DNA from: an uncultured Bacteroidota bacterium
Lineage (GTDB): Bacteria; Bacteroidota; Bacteroidia; Chitinophagales; Chitinophagaceae
Length of the DNA: 64,000 nt
Direction: 5' to 3'
Assembly (NCBI GenBank): GCA_903906365.1
Contig: CAIVKC010000007.1
Coordinates: 1-64,000 of the forward strand
A model generated the notes under the pieces. That model had not been told where the DNA came from. It was given only the letters and a program-made list of their open reading frames with translations, and did no database searches. The position numbers and the translations under genes are program-made. Below, in pieces: positions 17,086 through 25,905 of this stretch (the first letter of the stretch is position 1; each line of letters begins with the position of its first letter).

Positions 17086-18333
17086 TCAATATTCCATATT
17101 TTTTAAGGTAGGTGCCTTAAACCAGGTTGTCAGGACAACCACCAGCGTCATGCAGCCGCCGAATACCACTGAAGGAATAACGCCCATGATCCTGGCCGCC
17201 ACGCCGCTTTCAAATTGACCCAGCTCATTGCTGGAATTGATGAACATGGAGTTGACACTCATGACCCTTCCGCGCATATTGTCAGGGGTCTTCATCTGCA
17301 TGATCGTTCCGCGTGTTACCACGCTGATTCCATCGAGCATTCCACTTAGCATCAGCGCCCCGAAGGAGAGCCAGAATAATTTCGAAAGGGCGAAAATGAT
17401 GATGCAGCTGCCAAAACCGGCCACAGCAAACAGGAGTTTTCTGCCCTGCTTCCGCCGGATGGGGAAAAAGGTTAACAGGATGACAATACAGATGGAACCC
17501 ATGTCTGAAGCCCCGTTAAGGAACCCAAAACCCTGAGGGCCCACTTTGAGAATATCCCTGGCAAAAACCGGAACCATCGCTACAGCCCCCCCGAAAAGGA
17601 CGGCAAAAAGATCCAGGGAAATAGCGCCCAATAATTCCTTGGTCCTGAACACAAAATGGATCCCTTCCTTTACGCTGTCCCAGGTTCTTTTTTCCCCCCG
17701 TTCATTCAAAGCCGGTTTGGCCTTCAGCTGCGTAAGGATTAACATGGCTGAGCCAATGAGGCCAGAAATGATGATCAGGGTTCCGGTATTTCCCAGACCG
17801 GCAATGAGAAACCCTCCCAGTGCATGTCCGCTGACCGAGGCCGAAAGCCAGGCACCCTGGTTCCAGGTCGTTGCATTCTGCAAGCTCATCTTGGGCACCA
17901 CCTGGGCCAGAATAACATTAAAACTGGGTCCAGCAAAAGATCGAATGATGCCGGTACAAAAGATAACGGCGTATATGCCCAGGGCAATCAGGTGGCTATG
18001 CAGGCGAGCGGCACTAAAGGAGGTGGAAAGTGCCAGCAGGATCAGCACCGCCAGCAGGTAGAGGCTGACTCCACGGAGCAGCAGTTTCCTTTTTTCACTG
18101 ATGTCAATGATATGACCTGCATAAAGGGCAAAACTAAAAGCCGGAATAAATTCCGAGAGGCCGACGATCCCGATGGCAATGGGTGCGTTGGTGAGATTAT
18201 ATATCCACCATCCGACCAGGGTACTCATCATCCGAAGCCCCATGATAAATAGGAATCGACCTAAAACCAGGTTTCGGAATTCGGCAATCCTCATGGCAGC
18301 ATAGGGATCCGGTTTCTTTGTTTCAATGGCCAT
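17086..18333 (-). CDS. MFS transporter (EntS-like, MFS_3)
   Basis: Twelve-helix major facilitator, with the motif YAGHIIDISEKRKLLLRG after helix 2 and the second-half ISVVTRGTIMQMKTPDNMRG then RVMSVNSMF typical of MFS_3 exporters. N-terminus MAIETKKPDPYAAMRIAEFR is cytoplasmic; several family members are siderophore or drug exporters. Probably co-transcribed with the deoxynucleoside kinase 15 nt upstream. No substrate can be assigned from the neighbours. Confidence 0.85.
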   Translation of the reverse strand: MAIETKKPDPYAAMRIAEFRNLVLGRFLFIMGLRMMSTLVGWWIYNLTNAPIAIGIVGLSEFIPAFSFALYAGHIIDISEKRKLLLRGVSLYLLAVLILLALSTSFSAARLHSHLIALGIYAVIFCTGIIRSFAGPSFNVILAQVVPKMSLQNATTWNQGAWLSASVSGHALGGFLIAGLGNTGTLIIISGLIGSAMLILTQLKAKPALNERGEKRTWDSVKEGIHFVFRTKELLGAISLDLFAVLFGGAVAMVPVFARDILKVGPQGFGFLNGASDMGSICIVILLTFFPIRRKQGRKLLFAVAGFGSCIIIFALSKLFWLSFGALMLSGMLDGISVVTRGTIMQMKTPDNMRGRVMSVNSMFINSSNELGQFESGVAARIMGVIPSVVFGGCMTLVVVLTTWFKAPTLKNMEY

Positions 18334-18348
18334 GTATGGTTGTTTTGC

Positions 18349-18981
18349 TTATGGAAGCGTAAAATAATGCTGCCCGAATGCATATTCCTGGTTCAGCGCA
18401 TCCAGGATAACCCCCAAATGAAGCGGGTTTCCCAAAAAATCAGCGTTGGCTGCGTCCACAAAAATCGTTTTAATTTCATGCTGACGCATGTAGTGGGTAT
18501 AGGTCTCCTGGATGTTCAGCAGGTATTCATCGGCAATGAATTGCTCATAGGGACGGTTGCGTCTTTTGATATTTTGCTGCAGCTTGCCAACGGGGGCGTG
18601 CAGATATATAAGTATGTCAGGCTGCACCAGTTGCTGGTGGATGATGTCAAATAATTTCTGGTATAGCCTGAATTCCTCCTGGGGAAGGTTCACCTTGGCA
18701 AAAAGCAGGCATTTGGCAAACAGATAATCAGATATGGTAATATGTTGGAACATATCCTGGGTATGGACAAGTTCCTTGAGTTGTTTGTATCTTTCTGCCA
18801 TAAAAAAAAGCTCCAGCGGAAAGGCAAACTGACGGGGGTTTTCATAGAATTTGGACAGAAATGGATTATCCGCAAATTGCTCCAGGATGAGCCTTGAATT
18901 AAAATGTTTTGACAAAAGATGCGCCAGGGTTGTTTTTCCGGCTCCGATATTGCCTTCTATGGTAATGTAGTGATACTTCAT
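18349..18981 (-). CDS. Deoxynucleoside kinase
   Basis: Phosphorylates deoxyribonucleosides in the salvage pathway. The P-loop is GNIGAGKTT at 10-18, followed by the family features FADNPFLSKFYENPRQFAFP then LELFFMAERYKQ, ISDYLFAKCLLFAKVNL (ERS-like region, here replaced by SDY), and the lid RRNRPYEQFIADEYL. Length 210 aa is typical. It sits between folK (138 nt upstream) and an MFS gene (15 nt downstream), all on the minus strand. A folK-dNK neighbourhood is common in Bacteroidota as far as I recall. Confidence 0.92.
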   Translation of the reverse strand: MKYHYITIEGNIGAGKTTLAHLLSKHFNSRLILEQFADNPFLSKFYENPRQFAFPLELFFMAERYKQLKELVHTQDMFQHITISDYLFAKCLLFAKVNLPQEEFRLYQKLFDIIHQQLVQPDILIYLHAPVGKLQQNIKRRNRPYEQFIADEYLLNIQETYTHYMRQHEIKTIFVDAANADFLGNPLHLGVILDALNQEYAFGQHYFTLP

Positions 18982-19119
18982 ATTTATTCCAGGGCTCGAT
19001 TAAAATACATCCATTATTTACCGGATTGGCGGTTCAGTTTTTTTTAATTAAAGGCATTATTCCCATTTAGCAACGATGCCCGCGGATCAATACCACAACG
19101 CAAAGAAATGATAAAGAGG

Positions 19120-19611
19120 CTAAATCCGGGGCCCTAATTTCTTCACATCCAAATTGTCCGTACAGGCCTCCAGTAAAGCCCCCATGGTCTTATGTAAAAC
19201 GGGGTGCAACAGACCGGGAGCCAGCTCATTCATGGGTTCAAGGGCAAATCTTCTGTATGCGAACTGCGGATGGGGAATCACCAGGCCTTCCTCCTCCATT
19301 ATCTCATCATTAAAGAAAAGAATATCGATATCAATGATACGCGGACCAAATTTTTCGGCCCTTATTCTGCCTATATCCCCTTCTATTGACAGGAGGGCAC
19401 CCATGAGTTGTGGGGCGCTTAACGGGGTATCAAGGGCGATGGCCTGGTTCAGGAAGGCAGGCTGGTCGGTCCTGCCCCAGGGAGCCGTTTCATACAGGGC
19501 AGACCGGCCTGATATACTGCCAAGGGCAGGTTCGATTTTTTCTGTAGCCATTTTTAAGTAATTTTGCCTGTCTCCCTGGTTACCACCTATCAGTAAATAC
19601 GCCCTGTTCAT
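19120..19611 (-). CDS. folK: 2-amino-4-hydroxy-6-hydroxymethyldihydropteridine pyrophosphokinase
   Basis: Transfers pyrophosphate from ATP to hydroxymethyl-dihydropterin in folate synthesis. Signatures: AYLLIGGNQGDRQNYLK at the N-terminus, ALYETAPWGRTDQPAFLNQA in the pterin/ATP loops and GPRIIDIDILFFNDE with the metal-binding Asp pair, then VIPHPQFAYRRFALEPM. Length 163 aa is standard. Divergent from sppA with 63 nt between start codons. Near-promoter sequence TATACTTTG occurs at 19618-19626 for the sppA side. Confidence 0.95.
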   Translation of the reverse strand: MNRAYLLIGGNQGDRQNYLKMATEKIEPALGSISGRSALYETAPWGRTDQPAFLNQAIALDTPLSAPQLMGALLSIEGDIGRIRAEKFGPRIIDIDILFFNDEIMEEEGLVIPHPQFAYRRFALEPMNELAPGLLHPVLHKTMGALLEACTDNLDVKKLGPRI

Positions 19612-19674
19612 GAATTGTATACTTTGTGCCGGGCAAATATCTTTAATTTTAAGGTTTGCAAAAAAATAAGCTTC

Positions 19675-21417
19675 ATGGTTAGGTTTCTCAGTTCGTTTTT
19701 GGCAGCGTTGCTGGCCCTTATCTTATTCTCCCTGATCTGTATATTCATCCTGGTGCTTGTTACCAGCTCCAAAAAGGTGGTCGTTGGATCAAAGGCCGTT
19801 CTTGTTCTGGATCTGGGTGAAACCATACCGGAACAATATCAGGAAAACCCGCTGGCGAGGATCGGGCTGGATAACCAAAATGATGAGCCCGGGCTCTATG
19901 ATATCGTCCGGATGATCGCCTATGCCAAACGGGACAGTTCCGTCAAAGGGATCTTTGTGAAGTGCGGAGCTAACAACAATGGATTTGCCAGCAGTGAAGA
20001 AATCAGAAATGCCCTGTCTGATTTCAAGAAATCGGGCAAATTCATCTATGCCTATGCCGATGTCATTCCCCAGAAGGCCTATTACGTGGCCTGCCTGGCG
20101 GACCGGATCTATTGCAATCCGAAAGGTGGTGTAGACTGGCGTGGGTTTGCCAGCCAGGTGACTTTCTTTAAGGGAGCCCTGCAGAAACTGGACATAGAGC
20201 CCCAGATTTTTTATGCCGGTAAATTCAAAAGCGCGACAGAACCTTTCCGGGAAGATCACATGACAGAGGCAAGCCGGCTGCAGACTACCATACTGCTCAA
20301 CAATCTATACAACCAGTTCCTGTTTTCTGTTTCCCAGGCCCGCCATACCGACAGCGCTGGCTTACGAAAGGCGGTAAACGAACATCTCATCGCCTTTGCC
20401 GCAGATGCCCTTGCCTACCATTTGGTGGATGGCCTCAAATACGATGATGAGGTAAAAAATGAGATCAAGCAGATTATCCATATTGCCCCTACCGACAGAA
20501 TCAATTTCCTGTCCATGACCAGTTATGCCAATGCCGTGGACTTCCGGCAGTCCGGCAAAAAGAGCATTGCCTTGATCTACGCCCAGGGCGATATAGTGGA
20601 TGGCAAGGGCGGACAGGATCAGATCGGGGGGGAAACTTTCCGGGCCCTGATCAGAAGTGCCCGGCTGGATAAGGATATTAAGGCCATTGTACTCAGGATC
20701 AATTCCGGGGGTGGCTCCTCCATGGCCAGTGAAAATTTATGGCGGGAACTGACAATGGCCAGAAAGGATAAGCCGGTGGTCATCAGTTTTGGGGATTTGG
20801 CAGCCTCCGGCGGATATTATCTCTCCTGTAATGCAGACAGTATCTTTTCCCAACCCGGCACCATTACCGGTTCCATTGGAGTTTTCAGCATACTGCCCAA
20901 TTTGCAGCCATTTTTCAAAAATAAGCTCGGAATTACTTTTGACGGAGTAAAAACAGCCCCGGATGCGGATGCGATGATGGTAAGCAGACCACTGTCTGCT
21001 TCTCAAAAGGCCTTTATGCAACAAGGGGTTGACAGTATTTACCTGGATTTTAAGTCAAGGGTTGCTCAAGGCCGAAAACTTGATATACAGTATGTGGATT
21101 CCATCGCACAGGGCAGGGTGTGGGTTGGTCAAATGGCTCAGGGTCTTGGTCTGGTGGACCGGATGGGCGGGCTGCAGGATGCGGTGGAATGTGCATCCCG
21201 GTTGTCGGGAACCCCGGATTACCGGTTGAAGGAATTTCCGGAGGCAAAAGGTTCCCTGCTTAAAATGCTGGGGGCATTCAGAAATACGGCTATGAACAGT
21301 TCAGTGAAAGAGGAACTGGGAGAAGAAGGGTACCGCACATTGTATACCCTTCATGCCATAAAGGCTTTGTTTGGAATTACACAAACCAGGCTGCCATTTG
21401 ATATCCGGATTCAATAA
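19675..21417 (+). CDS. sppA: Signal peptide peptidase SppA, 67K type
   Basis: Membrane serine protease that degrades signal peptides after their release. The ATG at 19675 begins MVRFLSSFLAALLALILFSL, a membrane anchor; the 20 extra upstream codons lie before the promoter region. Two ClpP-like halves are present. The catalytic Lys is in YAGKFKSATEPFREDHM (about residue 185) and the nucleophile Ser in GDLAASGGYYLSCNAD (about 380), with INSGGGSSMASE between. Length 580 aa matches the tandem type. Intact. Confidence 0.94.
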   Translation: MVRFLSSFLAALLALILFSLICIFILVLVTSSKKVVVGSKAVLVLDLGETIPEQYQENPLARIGLDNQNDEPGLYDIVRMIAYAKRDSSVKGIFVKCGANNNGFASSEEIRNALSDFKKSGKFIYAYADVIPQKAYYVACLADRIYCNPKGGVDWRGFASQVTFFKGALQKLDIEPQIFYAGKFKSATEPFREDHMTEASRLQTTILLNNLYNQFLFSVSQARHTDSAGLRKAVNEHLIAFAADALAYHLVDGLKYDDEVKNEIKQIIHIAPTDRINFLSMTSYANAVDFRQSGKKSIALIYAQGDIVDGKGGQDQIGGETFRALIRSARLDKDIKAIVLRINSGGGSSMASENLWRELTMARKDKPVVISFGDLAASGGYYLSCNADSIFSQPGTITGSIGVFSILPNLQPFFKNKLGITFDGVKTAPDADAMMVSRPLSASQKAFMQQGVDSIYLDFKSRVAQGRKLDIQYVDSIAQGRVWVGQMAQGLGLVDRMGGLQDAVECASRLSGTPDYRLKEFPEAKGSLLKMLGAFRNTAMNSSVKEELGEEGYRTLYTLHAIKALFGITQTRLPFDIRIQ

Positions 21418-21531
21418 TGGGACTTCCGCCTGCTTCCCGGGGCAGGTCTTCATAATTTTTGTGGTGGAAACCAAAACCAATAGATTTGCGCCCACATGTT
21501 TTCCACCCGTTAGATAAATTAAATAATTAAT

Positions 21532-22650
21532 ATGTCCGAACAGTTCAGCCAGATCAGGGCCATGCTCGCCATCACAAAAGGCAGTTTCAGGGCCATATTC
21601 CGGAGTCCTTCCGCGGTGGTTTTCAGTTTTGCGTTTCCACTGGTTTTTATCCTGGTATTTGGATTCATCGGTAACAGCGGGAGCGGCCCGGTTTATAAAA
21701 TTGCTTTTGACAAACAGACCGACAGCACCAATGCGCTATATGATTCCCTGGTTGCCAGTAAGAATATTAAGGTGATGCATTACGCCTCAGACAAGGATCT
21801 GGAAGCTGATCTGGTTAAGGGCCATATCACCGGAGTCGTAAAAATTGTCAAAAACCCGGTAGCCGGAGCCCTGCCTCCCTACCTATTCAAATTCAGGAGT
21901 ACCACCGCCAGCAATGACCGGATACCCCAATTTCTATCCCTGTGCGGCAATATCATCAACAAGGTAACCAATGCAGTTTTGGGCAGGCAGCCTACCTTCG
22001 CCGCGATCGCCGTGGGCAAGGAGGACATCCGGGAAGTGAGGGAATACAAAACCATCGATTTTATCTTACCGGGACAACTGGGCTTCTCCCTGCTGAGTGC
22101 CGGCGTATTTGGGGTAGCTTTCCTGTTTTTCAACCTGCGTCAGACACTGGTGCTTAAAAGATTCTTTGCCACGCCCATCAGCAGGAAGTATATTGTTTTT
22201 GGGGAAGCGCTTAGCCGCGTCATGTTCCAGCTGATCACCTCCATCACTATTCTGCTCATCGGAAACCTGGTCTTTCATTTTACGCTGGTTCATGGTTTTC
22301 TGACCTTTCTTGAATTGCTGGTGCTTAGTTTTCTCGGGCTGGTCGTATTCATGGGTTTTGGATTTGTGGTCAGCGGACTGGCAAAGACGGAAAGCTCCAT
22401 ACCGCCACTGGCAAACCTGATTACACTTCCCCAATTTCTGTTGGCGGGAACTTTCTTCAGCATCGATGTATTCCCTGCCTGGCTTCAGCCCATTTGCCGG
22501 ATCCTTCCGCTGACGCACCTCAATGATGCCATGCGTAAAGTGGCTTTTGAAGGGGCCCATCTCAATGATTGTGGCCTGCAGATAGGAGTGCTGCTGCTTT
22601 GGGGAATTGCCGGCTATTCTGCCGCCATCCGGGTATTCAAGTGGGAGTAA
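21532..22650 (+). CDS. ABC-2 type transporter permease
   Basis: Membrane subunit of an ABC-2 exporter. One N-terminal helix (VVFSFAFPLVFILVFGFIGN, about 28-47), a long periplasmic domain to about 175, then five helices in 180-370, with FFATPISRKYIVFGEALSRV and NLITLPQFLLAGTFFSIDVF typical for ABC-2 permeases. No ATP-binding subunit is adjacent: sppA is upstream and an SRPBCC gene downstream. Its ATPase must be encoded elsewhere, or it lies outside this window. AT-rich sequence (ttaaataattaat) directly precedes the ATG. Confidence 0.82.
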   Translation: MSEQFSQIRAMLAITKGSFRAIFRSPSAVVFSFAFPLVFILVFGFIGNSGSGPVYKIAFDKQTDSTNALYDSLVASKNIKVMHYASDKDLEADLVKGHITGVVKIVKNPVAGALPPYLFKFRSTTASNDRIPQFLSLCGNIINKVTNAVLGRQPTFAAIAVGKEDIREVREYKTIDFILPGQLGFSLLSAGVFGVAFLFFNLRQTLVLKRFFATPISRKYIVFGEALSRVMFQLITSITILLIGNLVFHFTLVHGFLTFLELLVLSFLGLVVFMGFGFVVSGLAKTESSIPPLANLITLPQFLLAGTFFSIDVFPAWLQPICRILPLTHLNDAMRKVAFEGAHLNDCGLQIGVLLLWGIAGYSAAIRVFKWE

Positions 22651-22729
22651 CCGGGGACTAACCCATTTCCCGGGCTGTATTTTGTAGGCAAAGAGAATAA
22701 TCCGTGTAATAATTTACATAGCCCAAATC

Positions 22730-23245
22730 ATGCGTTATATCAAACTTTTCTTCCTAAGCGTCATCGTGCTGTTCCTGGTACTGGCTGGTATAGCTGCCTT
22801 ATTTCCCAGACATCTGCGTATGTCCCGGGCCATCAATATGGGCGTGTCCAGGGAGCAGGCTTTCCGGCAGATTAGTGACCTGGGTACCTGGGACACCTGG
22901 AACCTTTTCATTACCAACGCCCCGCTTACCCACCGGCGGGTTTCGGTTGTTTCCCAGGGGAAAGGGGCTGTCCTTTCTTCCGATCAGCTCACCATTGCCG
23001 TTGAAAACGCAAACCCGGACAGCGTCACCACCATCTGGAAGCAGGCAAATGCCAAAGAGTTCAGCGGAGGATTCAATTTATTGCAATTGCAACCCGACAG
23101 CATCACCCTTCAATGGTATTTTGATTTTAATTTCAGGTGGTATCCCTGGGAGAAACTGAGCAGCCTGCTTTATGAGAGAAACCTGGGCCCGGTCATGGAA
23201 GAGTCTCTGGCCCGCTTAAAAGAAAAACTCGAAAATTCTAAGTAG
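22730..23245 (+). CDS. SRPBCC (START-like) family membrane-anchored protein
   Basis: A 171-residue protein with one N-terminal anchor or signal helix (IKLFFLSVIVLFLVLAGIAA) followed by a polyketide-cyclase/START-like domain: MSRAINMGVSREQAFRQISD then LGTWDTWNLFI, central strands and a long C-terminal helix EESLARLKEKLENS. The helix-grip fold binds hydrophobic ligands. Upstream ABC-2 gene and downstream DUF2911 gene are on the same strand at 79 and 31 nt. Confidence 0.72.
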   Translation: MRYIKLFFLSVIVLFLVLAGIAALFPRHLRMSRAINMGVSREQAFRQISDLGTWDTWNLFITNAPLTHRRVSVVSQGKGAVLSSDQLTIAVENANPDSVTTIWKQANAKEFSGGFNLLQLQPDSITLQWYFDFNFRWYPWEKLSSLLYERNLGPVMEESLARLKEKLENSK

Positions 23246-23276
23246 CTTTATCAAAATTTATCATAAAACAAACAAA

Positions 23277-23789
23277 ATGCATATGAAAAACTTCATGATT
23301 TTCTCCCTGGCACTGATGATTTCTGCAATGGCTTGCGCCCAGCCACAGCATAAGGCCAGCCCGCATGATACGGTGAGCTCCAAAGGAATCACCGTAACCT
23401 ATGGACGCCCTTATAAGAAGGGGCGGGAAATATTTGGCAAACTGGAGCCATTCGGCAAAGTCTACCGCCTGGGTGCAGACGAAGCTACCCAGATCACTTT
23501 CGCCAGCGATTACTCCTTCGGAGGCAAAGTGGTGAAGGCAGGTACCTATACCCTTTTTGCCATTCCCAATCAAAAAACCTGGACCTTGATACTGAATGCA
23601 CAGCTTGGTCAGTGGGGCGCTTTTAAATACGACCAGTATAAAAACAAAGATGTATTGCGTGTGGATTTACCCGTTAATACCCTGCCTGCCACCGTGGAGC
23701 AGCTTACCATCCGCTTTACGGCCGAATCCATGATCATTGAATGGGATAAAACGCAGGTAGTGGTTCCCGTTCGCGCTGCAGTAAAATAA
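23277..23789 (+). CDS. DUF2911 family exported protein
   Basis: Complete DUF2911 protein with signal peptide (ATG 23277, or the second Met at 23283) ending near MACAQ. The diagnostic blocks are ITVTYGRPYKKGREIFGKLE, VYRLGADEATQITF, VKAGTYTLFAIPNQKTWTLI then LNAQLGQWG and the C-terminal LTIRFTAESMIIEWDKTQV. The family is frequent in Bacteroidota and lacks an assigned function; predicted to be a periplasmic beta-sandwich. Ends at a bidirectional terminator shared with bioA. Confidence 0.9.
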   Translation: MHMKNFMIFSLALMISAMACAQPQHKASPHDTVSSKGITVTYGRPYKKGREIFGKLEPFGKVYRLGADEATQITFASDYSFGGKVVKAGTYTLFAIPNQKTWTLILNAQLGQWGAFKYDQYKNKDVLRVDLPVNTLPATVEQLTIRFTAESMIIEWDKTQVVVPVRAAVK

Positions 23790-23827
23790 AAGTTAGCTTC
23801 CTGCTTTTGCCGCAGGTCAACTTCCAT

Positions 23828-23872
23828 AAAAGGCTTTGCCTTCCATTTTTCAGGGAAGGGAAAGCCTTTTTT
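23828..23872. terminator. Bidirectional terminator between DUF2911 gene and bioA
   Basis: AAAGGCTTT (about 23829-23837) pairs with AAAGCCTTT (23861-23869) around an inner TTCC / GGAA stem, with T runs on the plus-strand 3' side and TTTT on the minus side. It sits between two convergent stops. Confidence 0.8.
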
Positions 23873-23874
23873 GT

Positions 23875-25230
23875 TTAGAGCTGCTCCATACCGCCGGTTA
23901 TCAGGTTTGTCAGGAACTGGTAGACCTGACTGAGTTGGGCGGGGGTGGTACAATAGGGGGGCATTAAATACACCGTATTACCCAGGGGACGAAGGTATAT
24001 GCCTTCCCGCAAAGCCATCCTGGTGATGGCCGGGCCCCGGGCATTGAGATAGCTGTATTCACCCGCATCGATCTCAAAAGCCAGAATGGTGCCCAGCTGG
24101 CGTATATTTCGGATCTGCAGCTTGGAAGGGAGCCCGGCGAGCTGGCTGGCAAATTGGGCATGGGACCTTTCTATTCGTTTGATGTTTTCCATGCACTGCG
24201 GATCTTCCAACAGGTCCAGGCTTGCCAGTGAGGCAGCACATGCAATGGGATTGGCAGTGAATGAATGCCCGTGAAAGAAAGTCCGGGTCCTGTCTTCACT
24301 GCTGAATCTGAGAAATATCCTTTCTGAAGCTGCCGTTACACCCAGAGCCATTGTACCGCCTGTCAGGCCCTTGCTCAGGCAGATGATATCGGGTTGGTGC
24401 TCCAGGTATTGGCAGGCGAACAATTTTCCCGTGCGTCCAAATCCGGTCAGCACTTCATCAGCTATGCACAGGATGCCGCTTTGTTTCACGGCACCCAATA
24501 ACTCATCGAGCCATTCAGGTTCATGCATCAGCATACCACCAGCTCCCTGCAATAAGGGTTCGTAGATGAAACAGGCCATTTCATGTCCCTGTTGCAGTAT
24601 CAATTCCTTCAGGTCCGCGATATTGCCCGAGCTGGGCGTATCAATGAAAATCACTTCAAACAAAAATTCCTCAAAGCAACGGGTAAATACACTGCGCTGG
24701 CTTACGCTCATTGCACCGAAGGTGTCACCATGGTAGGAGTTTTTAAAGGCTAGGATCTTGTTTCTGGCCGGGATGGGCTTACTATCCACAAGCCCCGTCG
24801 ATGCATCTCCCTGGTTGTTTTTCCAGTATTGGACCGCCATTTTCAGGGCAACCTCCACTGCGGTGGACCCATTATCAGAATAGAATATCTTGGAAAGCTC
24901 TCCAGGTAGCTTTTCCAGTAACCTTTCTGCGAGCGCAACAGCGGGCTCATGGGTAAATCCGGTAAAAATTACCTGGGCCAGCCTGTCTGCCTGTTCATAT
25001 ATTTTCCTGGCAATATAGGGATGGCCATGCCCGTGGATGTTTACCCACCAGCTGCTGACCGCGTCAATATAGGACCTGTTATTTTCGTCAAAGAGCACCG
25101 CGCCCTCCCCCCTGACAATGGGTATGGGAGGAATCATATTCTTATGCTGGGTATATGGATGCCAGATCACAGACTGGTCTCTTGCTGTTAATGATTTGTT
25201 TTTCAGATTATTATGGCTAATTTCTTCCAT
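23875..25230 (-). CDS. bioA: Adenosylmethionine-8-amino-7-oxononanoate aminotransferase
   Basis: PLP enzyme forming 7,8-diaminopelargonate in biotin synthesis. Signatures: IWHPYTQHKNMIPPIPIVRG at the N-terminus (substrate-binding), SWWVNIHGHGHPYI, YSDNGSTAVEVALKMAVQYW, FKNSYHGDTFGAMSV, CIADEVLTGFGRTGKLFAC and the PLP lysine in ICLSKGLTGGTMALGV. BioA rather than a generic class-III aminotransferase is indicated by the WHPYTQ and SWWVN blocks. No other bio gene is in the window. Its promoter element is at 25255-25262. Confidence 0.95.
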   Translation of the reverse strand: MEEISHNNLKNKSLTARDQSVIWHPYTQHKNMIPPIPIVRGEGAVLFDENNRSYIDAVSSWWVNIHGHGHPYIARKIYEQADRLAQVIFTGFTHEPAVALAERLLEKLPGELSKIFYSDNGSTAVEVALKMAVQYWKNNQGDASTGLVDSKPIPARNKILAFKNSYHGDTFGAMSVSQRSVFTRCFEEFLFEVIFIDTPSSGNIADLKELILQQGHEMACFIYEPLLQGAGGMLMHEPEWLDELLGAVKQSGILCIADEVLTGFGRTGKLFACQYLEHQPDIICLSKGLTGGTMALGVTAASERIFLRFSSEDRTRTFFHGHSFTANPIACAASLASLDLLEDPQCMENIKRIERSHAQFASQLAGLPSKLQIRNIRQLGTILAFEIDAGEYSYLNARGPAITRMALREGIYLRPLGNTVYLMPPYCTTPAQLSQVYQFLTNLITGGMEQL

Positions 25231-25254
25231 AGTTTTTTTCTTTTTTCAATTAGG

Positions 25255-25262
25255 CAAAATTA
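25255..25262 (-). promoter_or_regulatory. -7 promoter element TAATTTTG for bioA
   Basis: Exact TAnnTTTG on the minus strand; predicts a transcription start near 25251 and a leader of about 20 nt. Confidence 0.5.
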
Positions 25263-25338
25263 GGGAGTCCCAGGCTCAATTAACCCTTCGTGCAACGATT
25301 CTGCATGAATGTTTGTCAACCTGGGGTAAGATGCATGC

Positions 25339-25905
25339 ATGGATGAACAACAGTTAGTCAAATCTTGTCTGAAAGGGGATCGGTCTGCCCAAAAGCAGCT
25401 CTATGCCACCTATGCCAGTCTGATGCTGGGGGTATGTTACCGATATACGAAATCCATGTCCGATGCAGAGGATATTTTGCAGGAAGGTTTCATCAAAGTG
25501 TTTAAGAACCTGCACCAGTTCAGATTTGAAGCTGACCTGGGTGCCTGGATACGCCGAATCATCGTGAACTCAGCCATTAATTACCTCAAAAAAAGCAGCA
25601 GGTACCAGGCTGAGCTTTCCTTTACAGATACAAGCCTGCATCCGGTTTCCAATGACAATCCCTCCCTTTTACTGGACGGAAAGGAACTGGCTGAACTCAT
25701 CCGCCAGCTTCCGCCTGGATATCAGACCGTTTTTAACCTGCATGCCGTAGAAGGTTACAGCCATGTGGAGATCGGAGAAATACTGGGGATCCATGAAGGC
25801 ACATCCAGATCGCAATACGCCAGAGCCAGAGCCCTGCTGATAAGTTGGATTAAACTCTATAATTCGGGCCCAAAAACAGAGACTTATGCCAGACCATCAA
25901 TTTGA
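25339..25905 (+). CDS. ECF-type RNA polymerase sigma factor
   Basis: Alternative sigma factor of 188 aa. Region 2 (about 10-85): QLYATYASLMLGVCYRYTKS then MSDAEDILQEGFIKVFKNL and GAWIRRIIVNSAINYLKK. Region 4 (about 115-175): QLPPGYQTVFNLHAVEGYSH then VEIGEILGIHEGTSRSQYAR. It overlaps the next gene by 20 nt, so the two products are translationally coupled, as is usual for sigma/anti-sigma pairs. First gene of a four-gene cluster to 29395. Confidence 0.95.
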   Translation: MDEQQLVKSCLKGDRSAQKQLYATYASLMLGVCYRYTKSMSDAEDILQEGFIKVFKNLHQFRFEADLGAWIRRIIVNSAINYLKKSSRYQAELSFTDTSLHPVSNDNPSLLLDGKELAELIRQLPPGYQTVFNLHAVEGYSHVEIGEILGIHEGTSRSQYARARALLISWIKLYNSGPKTETYARPSI

